Assembly (NCBI GenBank): GCA_963678705.1
Contig: OY783221.1
Location: 13,578,001 to 13,642,000, forward strand
Reading direction: 5' to 3'
Origin: Panorpa germanica
Lineage: Eukaryota > Arthropoda > Insecta > Mecoptera > Panorpidae
DNA: 64,000 bases
How positions within the stretch are numbered: the stretch's first letter is position 1; each line of letters begins with the position of its first letter. Of the stretch, positions 32,280 through 45,576 are shown piece after piece. Made by a program: the position numbers and the translations under genes. The notes below the pieces were generated by a model, which made no database searches, was not told the origin of the DNA, and saw only the letters and a list, made by a program, of their open reading frames with translations.

Positions 32280-33965
32280 AATTCCATTGATAAAGTTGGC
32301 ACTCTACTCTTGTTGGCCAAGATAGTCTAGCCGAGTACGCCAGCCACGCATTCAAGCATGTTGGTCGAGCCGTGTTGGCATTCACCAGCCCAACACATTT
32401 CGAATGTGTTTTGAGCAAGCATCTTTAAGAAGTTAAAATGAAAAATTGATAAAAAATTCCATCCGCTCCGTCACTAAGCGTGATCCGTATTAAATTCTAT
32501 TTGTCACTTTTAAACAATAGAAGAATTATTTCATTAAAAACGAATTAAACTAATGAAATAATTACTACCTTCTTAACTGAAGATCTCCAACGGCTAATAT
32601 AGAATTAAATGATAAGAATTAGATTATGTCTTATCTTTTAATGACATAATATTAAATAAGAATTCACTGGAGTAAATACAAGAGCTTCTCAGAAACCCAA
32701 CGCCCCACGCCAGCGAGTGTGCCGTACTGAATTCTAAAGTACTGGAAACGAGAGGAAAATGACGAATACTTATACCATATACAATAGGGAAAGGGCTTGT
32801 GCCTTGTGATAATTGGTGTCTAAAATACAATTACATGTCCTTATTCGCTCTTTAATTAAATGTCTTTCAGTTATGTTAAGTATACTTTATATTTTTAAAT
32901 AAATTACAGCAGAATTGTCAATTAATTGGTTCCTCATATCCACCACAGAGCCGGCGTGTGTTTCACTTGTGCATTTGTAACCGCAATATATAACGGTAAT
33001 ATATTTCAATCCAAAACGCCAAATACAATTCTCAATCCGTACACACCTGCAAAATATGTCAGTGACCACTATTGTAAAAAAGTTATGCGGAATAACTTCT
33101 TCTTAATTTATCTACCCCATCTTCCATCCCTTGGGGGTAGTTTATTCCACTTAGCCGACCTCAAGCCCACTCTCTAGATTATTATATCTAAATCAACGGA
33201 AAATTAATTCTACGAATAATTAAATTTGTATTCTCTAATTAAATCTCTTCCCATTAAGTAAACTATTCAATTGTATCAGAATATTCTGAAAATTGGAATA
33301 TTTAATTAATTTAGAAGTTATTAATCCACCATAAATGAAGTGTGCGTCGGTGCTGGTGAATTTAATTTCATTAACAGTGGTATTTCTCATTGTTATTTAA
33401 GCTGATGAAGTGGAGTGGGGAGAAGATAACTGGGAGGGGGGTATACATTCCGTTGCCAGGTTATTTAGTTTGACTTGTATTCATTTTGTATTTAAGGGCC
33501 ATTCTCACGTACTATTTTAATTGTATGTTTTAGTCACAGAAGAATATGGCATTTCTTCCACTAATTTAATTTTTAATTTTTATTTTGAATGTGCAAAATT
33601 GAAAAGTTACTTGTTACTCGATAACAAATATAGAAAAGATATTTTCAAAGTAAAGACCATGATTCTTGGAACTGCAAATGACGTAATATGTTTACTGAGG
33701 TGAACCTGTATTTTATATTGATTTAACAATGAAATAATATCTATAGAATGAAATAAAATATAACGAGAATAAATCCATTGAATGTTTCTTGGAAATATTC
33801 CGTTGAAACTGAATAGGGCTTCTGAGAAATTAAAAATATTGTTATTTTCATAAAATTTAATCTGTTGCTCCAGGGCAATAAGGAAATTCTTTTTAAAAAA
33901 AGGTTTACAATAGGTCCTTCATCTACGCACTTAATTAATTATAGCGTAAGTCGAGAACTTGGTGT
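32280..33965. other. Region without recognised gene
   Basis: Less AT-rich patches at 32310-32410, 32690-32760 and 33100-33180 were read on both strands without finding a recognisable exon. Confidence 0.35.
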
Positions 33966-33968
33966 AAT

Positions 33969-34599
33969 TAGGGCTGCACACGAGCACGAGTCCTTTCTCG
34001 TCTCGTAAAAGCGAGACAATACGAGATGGGACATTTCTGAAAAGTGAGAGTCTGGATTCTGGTCTCGTTGACGTTATTTAAAAAAAAAATTGCTACAAAA
34101 ATAAACTAACATCAACATTAACGTTTAACCTTTTTTTATTACAAAAAAGGTTAGGTCGTACTTTATTTTATAATTTTGTCTTACAACATTTTGTAGCCGA
34201 ACGGAAACAAATTTTTTAAGGGATAATAAATGTGAATATAAATTATTTACAATGCGATTGTTTGAAGACATTTTGCCGCAAAAATATCGTTGAGTGTAGG
34301 TGTTAGTAGTGTCAACCTGAGAAAAAGGCCGAGTTTAGATGAAAGTGACGATATATTAAGTAAAATTAAACCAGTTGGTCATCTGTGTATAAAAAAAATT
34401 CTTCAAAGTTTAAATAGTGAGAAAAAAGCGATATGCTTAGTGTGTGAAAAATTAAGAATAAAAAAAATAAGCTTTCACAATAACGAGATGTGACGAGAAA
34501 GAGACGAGACAAACGATTACTAGACGAGACCGTTTTTTAAACAAACGAGAACAGTGAGATTTTTGAAACGCTCGCCTTATCTGGTCTCGTGTGAAGGCC
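33969..34599 (+). mobile_element. hAT-like non-autonomous element with BED-finger remnant (copy C)
   Basis: Ends TAGGGCTGCACACGAGCACG and CTCGTGTGAAGGCC form the family's terminal inverted repeats. The plus frame at 34290-34493 reads LRKRPSLDESDDILSKIKP and SEKKAICLVCEKLRIKK with the C-x-x-C of a BED finger, the best-preserved remnant in the window. Confidence 0.72.
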
Positions 34600-34634
34600 A
34601 AGTTAATAAATAATCTTGTACTAATTGTGTACAG

Positions 34635-34770
34635 GAGTACACCTTGTACGGTAAATGCATCCCCTCTGCTAATAAATACCATAATATTTGATCTCGAAAG
34701 AAGGGAATTAGTAACGTATGTTAAAAAGACAACGCGATGCGATGTAGATCCATCTCACTGTGTTTAGACC
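34635..34770 (-). repeat. Jockey-like LINE 3'-UTR fragment
   Basis: Matches 28010-28120 (CTTGTACGGTAAATGCATCC, CCATAATATTTGATCT, TCTCACTGTGTTTAGA). No ORF is left. Confidence 0.6.
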
Positions 34771-35109
34771 TTAAACAGAAGCATATTTCGCATTGGAAAT
34801 ACATTTCGCAAGCATTATGTTCGACACCACTGTATTATGAGACAGAGAAAGTGACGTTTAGAAGTCCCCAGGCTAGATAACTGGTTTCTAATATAATTGT
34901 CGCCATATTTACTCGGTTGACAGCAAATTAAGGAATTAATTATGTAGTTTATTATGGAAAATTTAATAATGAATTTAATATGAGAATATAACCATAGTTT
35001 GTTGTTTTTATAAGGATGAAATTAAACGCAATTCAAATATGTAAACATAATGCTAGAGGCAATAATATGGGTATTTCGCTAATGTTATAAACTGAAGGTG
35101 TATGCCTAA

Positions 35110-35260
35110 TGTCGGTTTCACGCCAGAGAGACAAAACAATAAAACACGAACACCAATGTTTTGTAAAAACTAAACAGTTCCTAAAACATTTTTGTCTTTA
35201 AAAACTGTTTTAGTAAACAAAACACATTCCCATCTGGAGTCGGTAAGATCAAAGGAAAAC
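35110..35260. repeat. Repeat with TGTCGGTTTCACGCCAGAG end
   Basis: Inverted counterpart of 13628-13770, with AAAACAATAAAACACG and GTTTTAGTAAACAAAACAC inside. Confidence 0.5.
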
Positions 35261-35391
35261 ACGTTTGTTGTTGTTTTTTAGTCTGCACGGTTTGAACACT
35301 CAGTTTTGTTTTCTGTGAACATTTGCGCTTGTCAGTTGTTGTTTATCATTTGACTAGCAACTAGTTCCAAGAGCAGTTATAAATAACAATT

Positions 35392-35906
35392 TTAAAAGAA
35401 AATTTAAACTTTGACGAATTTTTTTATACACTGTTAGTTTCACTTAATGCATCATCACTTTCATCTAATCTCGGCCTTTTTCAGGTTGACACTACTAACA
35501 CCAACACTCTACGACATTTTTGCGGCAAAATGTCTTCAAACAATCGCATTTTAAATAATTTATATTCACATTTATTTTCCCTTAAAACATTCGTTTCCGT
35601 TCGGCTACAAAATGTTGTAAAAGACAAAATTGTAAAATAAAATATTTAACAGATGTTTGTTTACCAGATTTTATATTTCGTAAATGTACGACCTAACCTT
35701 ATTTGTAATAAAAAAAAAGGTTGAACGTTTATGTTGCAGTTAGTTTATTTTTCTCGGAATTCTTTTTTAAAATAACTTCAACGAGTCCAGAATCGAGACT
35801 CTCGGGTTTCGCCGTATGTGGTCTCGATACCGTCTCAATAGTTTTCAGAAATGTCTCGTCTTGTATCGTTTCGCCTTTGCGAAAGTCTCGTACTTGTGTG
35901 AAGCAC
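35392..35906 (-). mobile_element. hAT-like non-autonomous element (copy D)
   Basis: Nearly the same as the right two-thirds of copy B (GAAAATTTAAACTTTGACGA, CATCATCACTTTCATCTAAT, TTCCGTTCGGCTACAAAATG), ending GTACTTGTGTGAAGC. The end that should carry the BED remnant is missing. Confidence 0.6.
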
Positions 35907-35909
35907 TAT

Positions 35910-37199
35910 TATTAACAAATATAAGAACTGTGTACAAAGCAAGAAGTAAGTCAATGAACGATTATGTAACGAATGTCGTCTGGCTCTTGCAGTGCCTTGG
36001 ACCAGATGCAAAAGGTTCGCATCCTTTTCAAGGTTCAGGTTACATCACTCTCTTCGGGATCTGGTCCACACCAGGCAGAGTATACCAGAGTTGTTTATGT
36101 TAAGATAAGACTTAGCAGTGCCAGAGTAGAATCAGGGTTGTACTGAGGGTCTTACAGTGCAGTATCGCTTACAGTTGTTCACTCACGACTCTTTACTTTG
36201 CTGTTCTTTAACGATATTTTAAACTTCCCGCGTCACTAGGCTATTTGAGACACTTTAAACTGTAAGTGTTAAGTTGTAATGTTTTTTACAGGATAATATT
36301 TGTTATATTCTCAATTAATGATTCTAAGTTTTTCAAGACAGTGGTAAGAAAGTTCCAAAGTAGGGTTCATATATCAAAAATGCAAGATTTTCAGTTCTAA
36401 AAACTTAGTACCCCAAGACTAGTATTGAAAGTTTTTCTACATATAAACGATATTAACAAATATATAAATTTAAATTTTCAAGAAGATTGTAAAAAAAGTG
36501 ATATTCTTGAAACGTCCTTAAAAATTATAGTGTTTGTAAGCCCTGCAACGCAAACAACAACCTGTTGAATATTGCAGCTGATTATCTGTTGGGTTCCTCT
36601 TGTGGCATATCGTTGATTTGTAAAATAGTGTGGTGCGGCCTGCGTAGTCAGTGTCGAGTTGTGAGCGAGTGTTGACTCACTACTCACTACTCACTTCACA
36701 GTCTACTCTGGTCTACTCGACTTACTCCGCTCAAGCAACAGCTGTATCTTGTACCTGTACAATCCGCAACCAATGAGCTGAATACTAATTCTCAAGGTCA
36801 ATGGTTTTTACTGTTATTGTAAATACTTGTAGGTTGTAGAAAAACAGTACTTTTATAGAATTAACAATGACTTTAATACGACTATATGGATCATTGGACT
36901 ACATTCGTTTTATAATTTCTTTTGTTTTAATTTTATGGCCTAAACCTTGAAGAAAACTTTAAGCATAGTTAGAAATGCAAAGCTAGCTACAACATTAGCA
37001 AAAATATGACATTTTTTCTAAGGCGAGGTGGCGTATGGTTTCTTTGAATCTACATTTCACGAATCGATTACAAGAGCGGAAAAAATGTACCGATTCCGAC
37101 TGTGATTTCAAGTCTGTAGCAAAAAATAAAATTGTTTATTAACTTTACTAAAATATGTTATCAATATAAACAAAGAAACAGGTCCAACAACAGGATAGG
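35910..37199. other. Region without recognised gene
   Basis: A short inverted repeat (GGACCAGAT at 36000, ATCTGGTCC at 36059) could form a hairpin of about 70 nt. Open frames here are short and unsupported. Confidence 0.35.
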
Positions 37200-38225
37200 C
37201 TAAAGAGCATGGATGAAGCAAAGTACAACACCAAGGACGCTATTTCTGAGTTCAATCGAATCGTAAACTCTTTTTCTTTCCGTAAAAATCACTCGATTTA
37301 CTCAAAAGTGCTATTCCTAAAATTTTACGAAAATTTACGAGCAAAGAAATCGAGCAAAAAAGTGAACATTTGCACGTCGACTATTTAGCTTGCGAATGTA
37401 CGATCGAACAGTAAATTTTAGTGATTTTTATTAGTTATCACTGTTTCAGGCAAGAGTATTTAGAAGATTTCTAGAAATGTCAAAAAAATTAATATTTGTT
37501 GAAGTTAACCTAAAATTTTTCTATTTCTTTTTATTGCGCTTTATATTAATTTAATAAAAATGACATCTCTAAGAAGTATGGCTTTAAATAATTTAGCTAC
37601 GCTTGAAGAAACAGAGCTAAATTATATGGAAAATGAAATACCGTTAAGAAAATACAACCATTAGAATCAGAAACTAGACGTAGCCAAAACACTTAATTAA
37701 TAGATCTTATTTATAATAGAATATACTGTTTATTTATTAATAAAATTAGAAATAGTATATTGTGTTTATTCTTAACATAAATATTCTTATTAAAATAAGT
37801 GCTGTTTTTTTAATCTATCGTAATTTAACAAATATAATGTATTCTAATATTCTATTAATGCATATAATGTTTAAAATTCAATTGTGAAATGATTAAAAGT
37901 TCTATAAAATTAATAAATAGGAGAATATATAAATTATTATGCAAACTCTGTATTCAATATTTGCAAATACATTTGTACTATACTAAGATAAATGCTTCTT
38001 TTAAAATCCATAAAAACGGTAGAAATAATAGTTTAACCAGATAATCATATCCAACTTACAAAAAATATTTAAATTAATTTAAATTTCGCGCATTTTGCTG
38101 GTCTACAAAACGTTCTACACAATGTATTCAATCGAATGGAGAATGTTAGTTTCGATTGTATTCAGGAATAGTGTTTACAATCTGTTCGATTGCGAACATT
38201 TCTCGCAAAATTCAGGAATAGGGCC
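37200..38225. repeat. Possible Harbinger/hAT-like element remnant ending in CAGGAATAGGGCCC
   Basis: The right edge ATTCAGGAATAGGGCCCCTG, with internal copies of the same kind (GTATTCAGGAATAGTG) and a mirrored GCTATTTCTGAGTTC at 37240, resembles the ends of Harbinger-type elements. A 35-codon plus-strand frame at about 37560 (MTSLRSMALNNLATLEE) has no known match. Tentative. Confidence 0.35.
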
Positions 38226-38269
38226 CCTGGTATAGTTAGTTATAGTCAAAAGGAATGCCGCAATGAGTA

Positions 38270-38545
38270 AAGAAACAGGTAGGTAAAGAAAAGAAAATGT
38301 ATGCGAGGTCTAGACTAGGCAATGGAGAAGGGTCAGTAGATATTGGAGAGCAGAGGAAGAGAAACTGCGTAGGATGTGTGCCAAGGAAGTCGAAAAATTA
38401 GGCGCACATTAAGAATAGGTGTCGTGAGAAGGTGACAAGTGAAGTAGAAACTGATAGATATCTTAATGGGAAGAAGAAGGGAATGAAATGGATGAATGAA
38501 GTTAGGAGTAAGCGAACGAAAATAAAAGACAAGAAAGGAGAAGCT
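38270..38545 (+). repeat. Purine-rich, possibly decayed coding repeat
   Basis: GAA/AAG-rich plus strand with scattered stops, similar in texture to other purine/pyrimidine-rich tracts in the window. May derive from a Lys/Glu-rich ORF of a mobile element. No domain recognised. Confidence 0.3.
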
Positions 38546-38611
38546 TGATATGCAGTTCTATAGAATGTTATAAAGTGGTTTATGTAATAAAATGAAATGC
38601 AGTCTGTGAAT

Positions 38612-39300
38612 TTAAGGGGAGTAAGGTTAAATCGATACAAAAAAGCATATTTTCGATAATGTTTTTTGACGACACAGATAATATATAATTATTTCTATAA
38701 TTACTACATGATAAAATAATATTTAAAGAATACTTTGTGAAATTTTCATAAATAAATATCAAAAAATGAGTTAATGACAGCGAATCTCCGCAGACGTTAC
38801 AAAAAAAAGTCTCATTTCGCTGTCCCTCATAACTCATCACTGGATTATTTAAAATCAAAAAACCAAAATGATTTCATTAGTTGATAAGTTTCTGCAGGTA
38901 ACTCTGTCGAGTTTTCTTTTAATTTTAATTGAGTTTTCAATTTTTTACAGCACTTAGAAGTCAAAATTCCGACTTTTCATTTAAATTAAAAAAAAAAAAA
39001 AAACTCGACAGTGTTACCTCGGCATTTATGTAAAGAGTGTGTAAAATTTAAAAAGGATCGGTGCAGTAGATTTTGAGTTAGAGAGGACACCGACTCTGAA
39101 AAAGCTAAGTGAAAGAAAAACGCATTTAAAAGTTTCCAAGAAGGACGAAACCAGACCAGAGAGATGAAGATTTAAAACTCTTTCCTCTTTTACTCCAATT
39201 GAATTCAAATTTTCACACAATAAACTTAATATGTTCTACATTAATATTAATTTAAAAAAAAAAATTAAAAAAAGAAATTGAAACCTTACTTCCCACTTAA
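38612..39300. mobile_element. 689-bp TTAA-flanked DNA element, intact copy
   Basis: TTAAGGGGAGTAAGGTT at the left and AACCTTACTTCCCACTTAA at the right are imperfect inverted ends with TTAA on each side. The interior matches the split copy at 1190-3033. No transposase frame. Confidence 0.7.
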
Positions 39301-42300
39301 GGCGGAATAATGTAATGCCTAATAGCACATGTGTTAAATTAATGAACACACAATATAAACAAAGTTCTAATACAGTGTAACGTCGGATTACGCGAATTAT
39401 CTAACCGCGAATGTTTTTAACCGACTCTGCAGCTCTAAAAATATTCCAACTACGATTTTTCAGATTTCTTTGAAACTTAAACCACATATTCATAACATAA
39501 TTATCTATATAGGATATATATTTTATTATTATTAGTGGTGAAATAATGCTTGTTTTTTTTCGTGGTCACTAAGATGTCCGGCAGCTTGAAGATAAAAAAG
39601 ATATGACGCGATTAGATTCTTAGGCCAGTCACACTATGAAAGCGCTACTACCTATCCCTGAAAATGTAATGAAGCCTCGCGTTATGTAGGTGTCATACTG
39701 GAACTGTATTTAAGGGAATTTTAACCAAGCGCATAAATGGAAAGGACTAAACGAATACACTGTGGTGCATCGATAAAAATTAAAGTAAAAGTTTGCTCTC
39801 ATAATATGTCAGTGCAAAATAACTCCAATACACAAGTTTGACTTGGCATACTGTCGTATCGGTACAGGGTATGTATGCATTCACAACACATGCAAAGAAC
39901 ACAGGAGTTGGCTTGCTTTGAGAGTTCTAACCACTCAACTAAGCTGCAGATTTACGTCCGAATTTGCCGTCGCTTAAATCCGCTTCCATAGTGCGACAGG
40001 CCTTAAAGTACGTGTGATCGGCTGTGGTTGATTTTTAATAGGCTATCTAAGGTCTAGTTACTTTTTGAAGCATGCATCGCTAAAATACAGCTGATTCTGA
40101 CAGTAACACGTTTATACTAGTAAACACACAGTGCCACAAGACCTTGCGGCATACGCTTTTTCTTCTCTTCCATGTTTCTATCAAAAATCCAACGCGTTAA
40201 CTGGTTTCCGTGTTGAACAGTCAACGCTTATCCTAATTTGTCATCATACTAAAACACATATTTAAATTACTTGAAATTTAATCAAAATTAAAATACAATA
40301 TACAATAGCTCTGTAAAATAACGTCAAAAGCAGTCATGCATTTCCAGGAAACAGTTACAAATAATAATAAAAAAATATATATATTATTTTGTGACAACCC
40401 TGACAGCGCTGCTTCGTTTAAACTTCTATTATCTATACGTACTAGAAAAGTTTCATTTTGAAATGTTTGTTGTGTATTTGAAACTGAAATATATAACAAC
40501 TAGTTCTAACGATATTCACGGAACAACATTGTTGAAATATCATTCACCACCCCACCACCACACCTTTACATATTTTGTTAAATAAAAAACTTTGCTGAAA
40601 TTTGAACAAAGTTTAGCGCACAAGCGCAGAATCACGATAAATTGCACGATTCACCAGGAGGTACAAAAGGTTAACCAACCAAGGAATGCAGTTGTGCCTT
40701 ATGCTGGTGGGTGTGGTGAAATGGAGTAAAACAATTGTTAAGAGTAACCCAATAAAAAATGATTATTTAAGTAATAGACGTGAGAAACAACTGGCGTGAG
40801 AAAAAAGGCGCCTGACTAGAACAGGTACTTTTTATGACAGATATATAATACCCACAGTTACGTGTATTTAACGTTTATCTAACATAACAAAACTTACTTG
40901 TTACGTACTTGCTTTACTGATTTTGGAAAAATAAATCTACTTTTCTATCGTTTTTATCATTTTACATTAATTAATAGTAGTGTTAAAAGCATAAATAAAA
41001 TATTATATGAATGTAAGATAACATGCTGTTTTGTGTTTGGAGATAATAAAGTTATTTTTATAACTAAAGGAAATAGTAAGCCGATTAAGATGGAAGGTGG
41101 AAGGGAAGCAGTAAGTCGGGGCTCTTGCCACTGGTGGCATCTTCAGTGGGCGGAAAATTCAAGTTTCAAATATAGAACATCAACATAAGTAGTTACCGAT
41201 TATTAGTAGCTTAGTTCCAATAGCCGAAAAGGCACTTACTTGACATGAGGGCCGGTAGTTCTAATTTTTGGATATGTTTTAAAGTTAGAGCTTCTAATAA
41301 TGTCAATGTCAATATTGTTCAGTATTACAGTGTGGGCAGTGATATGTGCGTATAGACTTTTATACATTGGTTCAGAAAGCTAACTGTGGTTTCATGATCT
41401 ATATAATGCATACTCTACAAGCTAAAAATCCTGTCCGTGTTTTGAAAATGTTACTATTTCTGGTAATAACCATACAAAGGATATGCATTGTAAATTTTCA
41501 TAATTCGAAATTCCATGAGAATAATCTACAAATAGTTATTCCATAATAAATCTAATTTTATCAACTGTTGACAATGATATTATTCTGTAATACTATAATT
41601 CCACTATCTGTCATTGTAATCCTCTCGTTATCGGAATTATTCTGGGCGTCCTGAACCACCCAGTCTCCCAGTCACTCACCCACACTCATAAATTCTGCAT
41701 ATGGAATTATCACATCACAGTCAGATTAAAATTTCTGTTATTCCGATATTTTACGGCAAAAAAAGGATGATAAGCTAAAAATTTGTATAAATCTTTATAT
41801 TGATATTTAATAAATTATCTGAAATATCTCATAGTATCTCGTCGTGTTTTTGAAAGGTCAAAGGACACGTTTTTCTTTTGTAAATATCTTGTTTCCTATG
41901 CTTTATCTTATATCTTGTATATCTTGTTTCCATTTAGAGTTATTAGTAAAGTTGTAGAGCATAAAATTATCTACAAATTTTGTATTATACATTTCTTCAT
42001 ACTATAAACCCTTCTCGAGATAGAGCGCGGAGAGTGGGAGGCGCCCATCCGTGTAGGATAATTCTATTGCGGGATTGATTAGTAGAGAGACAGTGCAGGT
42101 TCATACTACACTATTTGATAGAAACGTAAAATTTGGTACAATGAAAGAGTTTAATGAGTAGATGCTGTTCAAATATGAAGACATTTAAACTTTCACCCCT
42201 TTCCCTCTTTTATGGAGGATTCAAAATGCGGCCGTATCGTTCACGATCGTATAAATGTGATATCTAAGGAACCGCTTACCATTTTTTTCACGGTAAATGA

Positions 42301-43420
42301 AAGCAAATTAAATTACGCAAACTGTGTAAAGAACAACATTTTTAAAAAAAACTAATTGTTTATAAGTTTAAAAACGGTTTTTGAAGAAAAAAGAAAAAAA
42401 TTATTCGTAATTTTCTTTTTCTTTTATAAAACTGCTTTGCGTTTACGAAATTCTTTTGATACAAACTACAAACTACAAATTTGATGTTGACATCTTGCTT
42501 AGGCAAGTTAAAGCGTCAATGGTTCGAGCACATGGAAGCGCAAAAAACCGATTTTTGTGACCTTTGACCTTGAAATTTAATAGTTGCGTACACCCTACCA
42601 TATGTAGGTTTTGAGACAACTTTTAGGGTGTCAATATACAAGTATTTACAGACTTACAGTTGGGTATCTCGAATTCCGAGATTCTTACCTAATTTAAGCT
42701 TAATGACTGGACTACATTACTTTAAGAGGTCTTGATCTTTTGCCGTCCGTGAGGACGTGTCTGTGTTTGCACGGTTATGTTTGTGAAGACCTTTTGAAGA
42801 CAAACAATGTATTCATATTCAAATTATCTCAAGATAGTCGTGTGGAAAGATAAAAATCTATTTTCTATTTTATTTATCTTTAATTTTGTTGTTGGTTTCT
42901 TACATTATCACTAAATCTTGCCTATAATAATGCAGATGATTAGATCGCTGGATCGGTTCTTTCTCACGATCTGTTGTGCCCGTTGCCGTTGCCGTTGCTG
43001 TTGTCGATGCCGTCAGATCGTGACACAATCATTTTGTTCCTCAGACTACAACTATTTCAACACGATCCAATTATAAACACACATATGAACTTGTTTTGCT
43101 TCAACTTGATCATGGCACACTGGTAGTCACTTTCCTTTTCTTTTATGTTACATATTCAAGTTACTATCTGCAACAAATTCAGATACCAACAGACCGGTAT
43201 CAATTTAAAATACGCGCACTTGTATCTCTTTCTTCACTTTTAAAGATACCTTTTACGTAAAAATTGTTATCTAAATATAATGCTTCGTTATCTATTTTAA
43301 TGCTGTTAAAAACATTGTTACAAAGAGATCTTGACTCAACTACTACTTGACTCACAAAACTCATTTGTATTTTATTGAAAACACTTTCATACACTTGTAT
43401 AATTCTCATACGACTGTGTC
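39301..43420. other. Region of 4 kb without recognised gene
   Basis: At 39371 ACAGTGTAACGTCGGATTAC then GCGAATTATC looks like a single pogo/Tigger-type end. 40858-40980 resembles the DNA flanking the TTAA element at 50889-51610 and gives its empty-site comparison. A GCCGTT-rich microsatellite lies at about 42980-43012 next to a CACGATCTG / CAGATCGTG inverted pair. No exon was recognised on either strand. Confidence 0.4.
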
Positions 43421-43458
43421 TTCAAGTTCGATCCCTGGACCAGAGCTATATTTTCCTG
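43421..43458 (+). repeat. SINE B-box fragment
   Basis: TTCGATCCCTGGACCAGAGC then TATATTTTCCTGTG matches the family core next to the B box. It is cut off by the hAT-like end at 43461. Confidence 0.55.
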
Positions 43459-43460
43459 TG

Positions 43461-43572
43461 TTAGGGCTTCACACGAGACGAGATAACGCGAGAGTTTCAA
43501 AAATCTAGTCTCGTTCTCGTTAGTTTAGAAAAAAATAGGTATAGTTTTAGTCTCGTTCCCTCTCGTTTCGAG
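43461..43572 (-). mobile_element. hAT-like element end fragment (copy E)
   Basis: AGGGCTTCACACGAGACGAG terminal repeat followed by about 90 bp of the family's ACGAG-rich subterminal region; the rest is deleted. Confidence 0.55.
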
Positions 43573-43675
43573 TAAAATCACGATTTTTTTCATAGGAGAC
43601 TGACTGAAGTCCGAGTGAAATAGAATTGATTTATTTACTGTAACTTCACCTTACAATGCTACTTACTAGCGACAC

Positions 43676-43910
43676 ACAATATAAAGTCCAAGATCCCTGA
43701 GCGTGTGAGTCAAATATTGGAAAATTGACATGGCAAGTTTCCTGCTACACGGCGGAACGAATGTTTGATCCGAATGATTTATTTATTTTAATTTGTTGAT
43801 ATTATTGACACTGACACTGTTTAACAAAAACTTTCAAGTAAATAAAGAAACTTTCAAGTATAAAATGCTACTTTGTTGGACGATTCGTGCTGCAGTGCAT
43901 GACATGTGAA
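43676..43910 (-). repeat. Dispersed repeat, inverted copy of 30420-30705
   Basis: See the shared words at 30420-30705. Overlapping open frames of 76-84 codons at 43834-44149 show no domain. Confidence 0.5.
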
Positions 43911-45107
43911 TCAAGTGTGTGGTGGACGTAGAAGAATCATTTATGACGCGGGTCAAAAGACCGACAACAGTCCGAACTTCTTCCAACATGAACATTAGAC
44001 ACATGACATTGGACACACTTTGTTCCAGCATCGACCACACGATGTGTCTAACCATCAAGCGTCCAACGTTGGAAGGTGTTAGTAGCATCGTTTGGACTGG
44101 CTTTAACTACATATTACACAATTTATTCTTAAAATCACAGTTTTGCTAAAGCTTGCTATAAGTCTGGAGACTTATGATGATATCTTTCTCTAAAAGTGCC
44201 AAATTTTAAATTTATAACAATAAATAGACATTTTGAATAAACAACTAATATATAACACTTAGAATATAAATAATTAAACATTATATTTGTGTCAATTACA
44301 ATTAATTTGATATAAAACGATTTTGAGGACATTATTTGTGGTTCTCTGAAATCATCTGCAGCTTCTGCATGTTCTCATAAAATAATATTAGATTCTATAC
44401 TATATCAAAGATTTTCAAAATAGCTACTCAACATCAATCGGTAATTACTGAAGGAATTCAACTGATTTTCAATAAGAGCTCTTAAAAGTTCAATTTTAAT
44501 CAAAGTACCGTCTGTGTGGCATCAGCATCACTCACAACCAATTACAAACAAATCTGTTTAGCATGAAGACACGGCAGCTTCAATCAATTTGTTTGATCTC
44601 TTTTTAAAACAAATTAATTAGACTTCAACAGGAACTCTGAAAGTTTTGGTCACTTCGGAAATATATATTGTACAAGCAAGTACTCTTCGCAAGTTTAGAA
44701 ATTATGGCTCTCATTAATTTATGATTTAATAATAAATTAGTCAGAGAGGTTTCTATTTTAACAAGACCTCGATACTCGATTCTGAGTACACATCAAATAA
44801 TTGCACACAAAATAGAAAATAGAAAGGGATTTTTTTCAATTTTTATTATCTTAGTCGTGAACGTGAACGTGATCGTCGATATGCAAAACAGTGGTTATAA
44901 AATGTATAAGTAGTACTTAGAAAAGTAAAAATATCTATTATAAAGATAACTCGTAGTTTGAAAATAATTGTATTCAATGAAAGTACAGAAAAACAATAAT
45001 TATAAATTTTGTACGACAGCCATTGATTCATTGGTTTAAAGGTTGATCTTGTCCTATAATTAATGACAAAGTACAATCACACACCATACAATCATACAAT
45101 CATTGAG
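43911..45107. other. AT-rich spacer without recognised gene
   Basis: Nothing recognisable on either strand. Confidence 0.35.
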
Positions 45108-45378
45108 GGTATAAAAATAGAGTGCGCAAGAGGCGAAGAGAGAGATAGCTGCCGAGGGTCCTCTGTGTCTCTTTCTAGCCGAGCACTGTGATTTTTATTT
45201 TAACTATAGCGTCTGTTTGCTTGCTTACCCCCTACCTCATTGTCAATCAGCCGAGCCGGCAGCAGCGGTTCGGATAGAAAGAGACATTTACGATACTCGG
45301 CAGCTATCTCTCTCTTTACCTTTATCGCTTCCTCTTACAGGCGGCAGTACCCTTCGCGCACTCTATTTTTATATCTCT
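45108..45378. mobile_element. 271-bp foldback MITE with GTATAAAAATAGAGTGCGC ends
   Basis: The left arm GTATAAAAATAGAGTGCGC ... GAGAGAGATAGCTGCCGAG ... TCTCTTTCTAGCCGA pairs with the right arm (TCGGATAGAAAGAGA ... CTCGGCAGCTATCTCTCTC ... GCGCACTCTATTTTTATA). Arms cover most of the element. The ends contain TATAAAAA-like words, which can be mistaken for promoters. Confidence 0.75.
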
Positions 45379-45417
45379 ATGCCTACAATACAAATTATAT
45401 TGAACAGAAATACTTTG

Positions 45418-45565
45418 TACAGTGCAACCTCGATATATCGAATCTTAAGTAGATCGAGAAAACTTCGAATTATCGATGCAATTTCTGACTGACTTTGGTA
45501 TATAGAGATTTACACTAAAATAATTATACACTCACTGCAATTAGTGAAATTACATATTACATTTT
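45418..45565 (+). mobile_element. pogo-like MITE, left part (second copy)
   Basis: ACAGTGCAACCTCGATATAT then CGAATCTTAAG matches the left end at 19713. About 90 bp of subterminal sequence (AAATAATTATACACTCACTG) is shared before the duplicated block starts at 45577. Confidence 0.6.
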
Positions 45566-45576
45566 ACATATGTTTT

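Noticed and set aside
43834-44149. Overlapping opposite-strand frames of 76 and 84 codons
   Set aside because: They partly lie in a dispersed repeat shared with 30420-30705 and show no recognisable domain.
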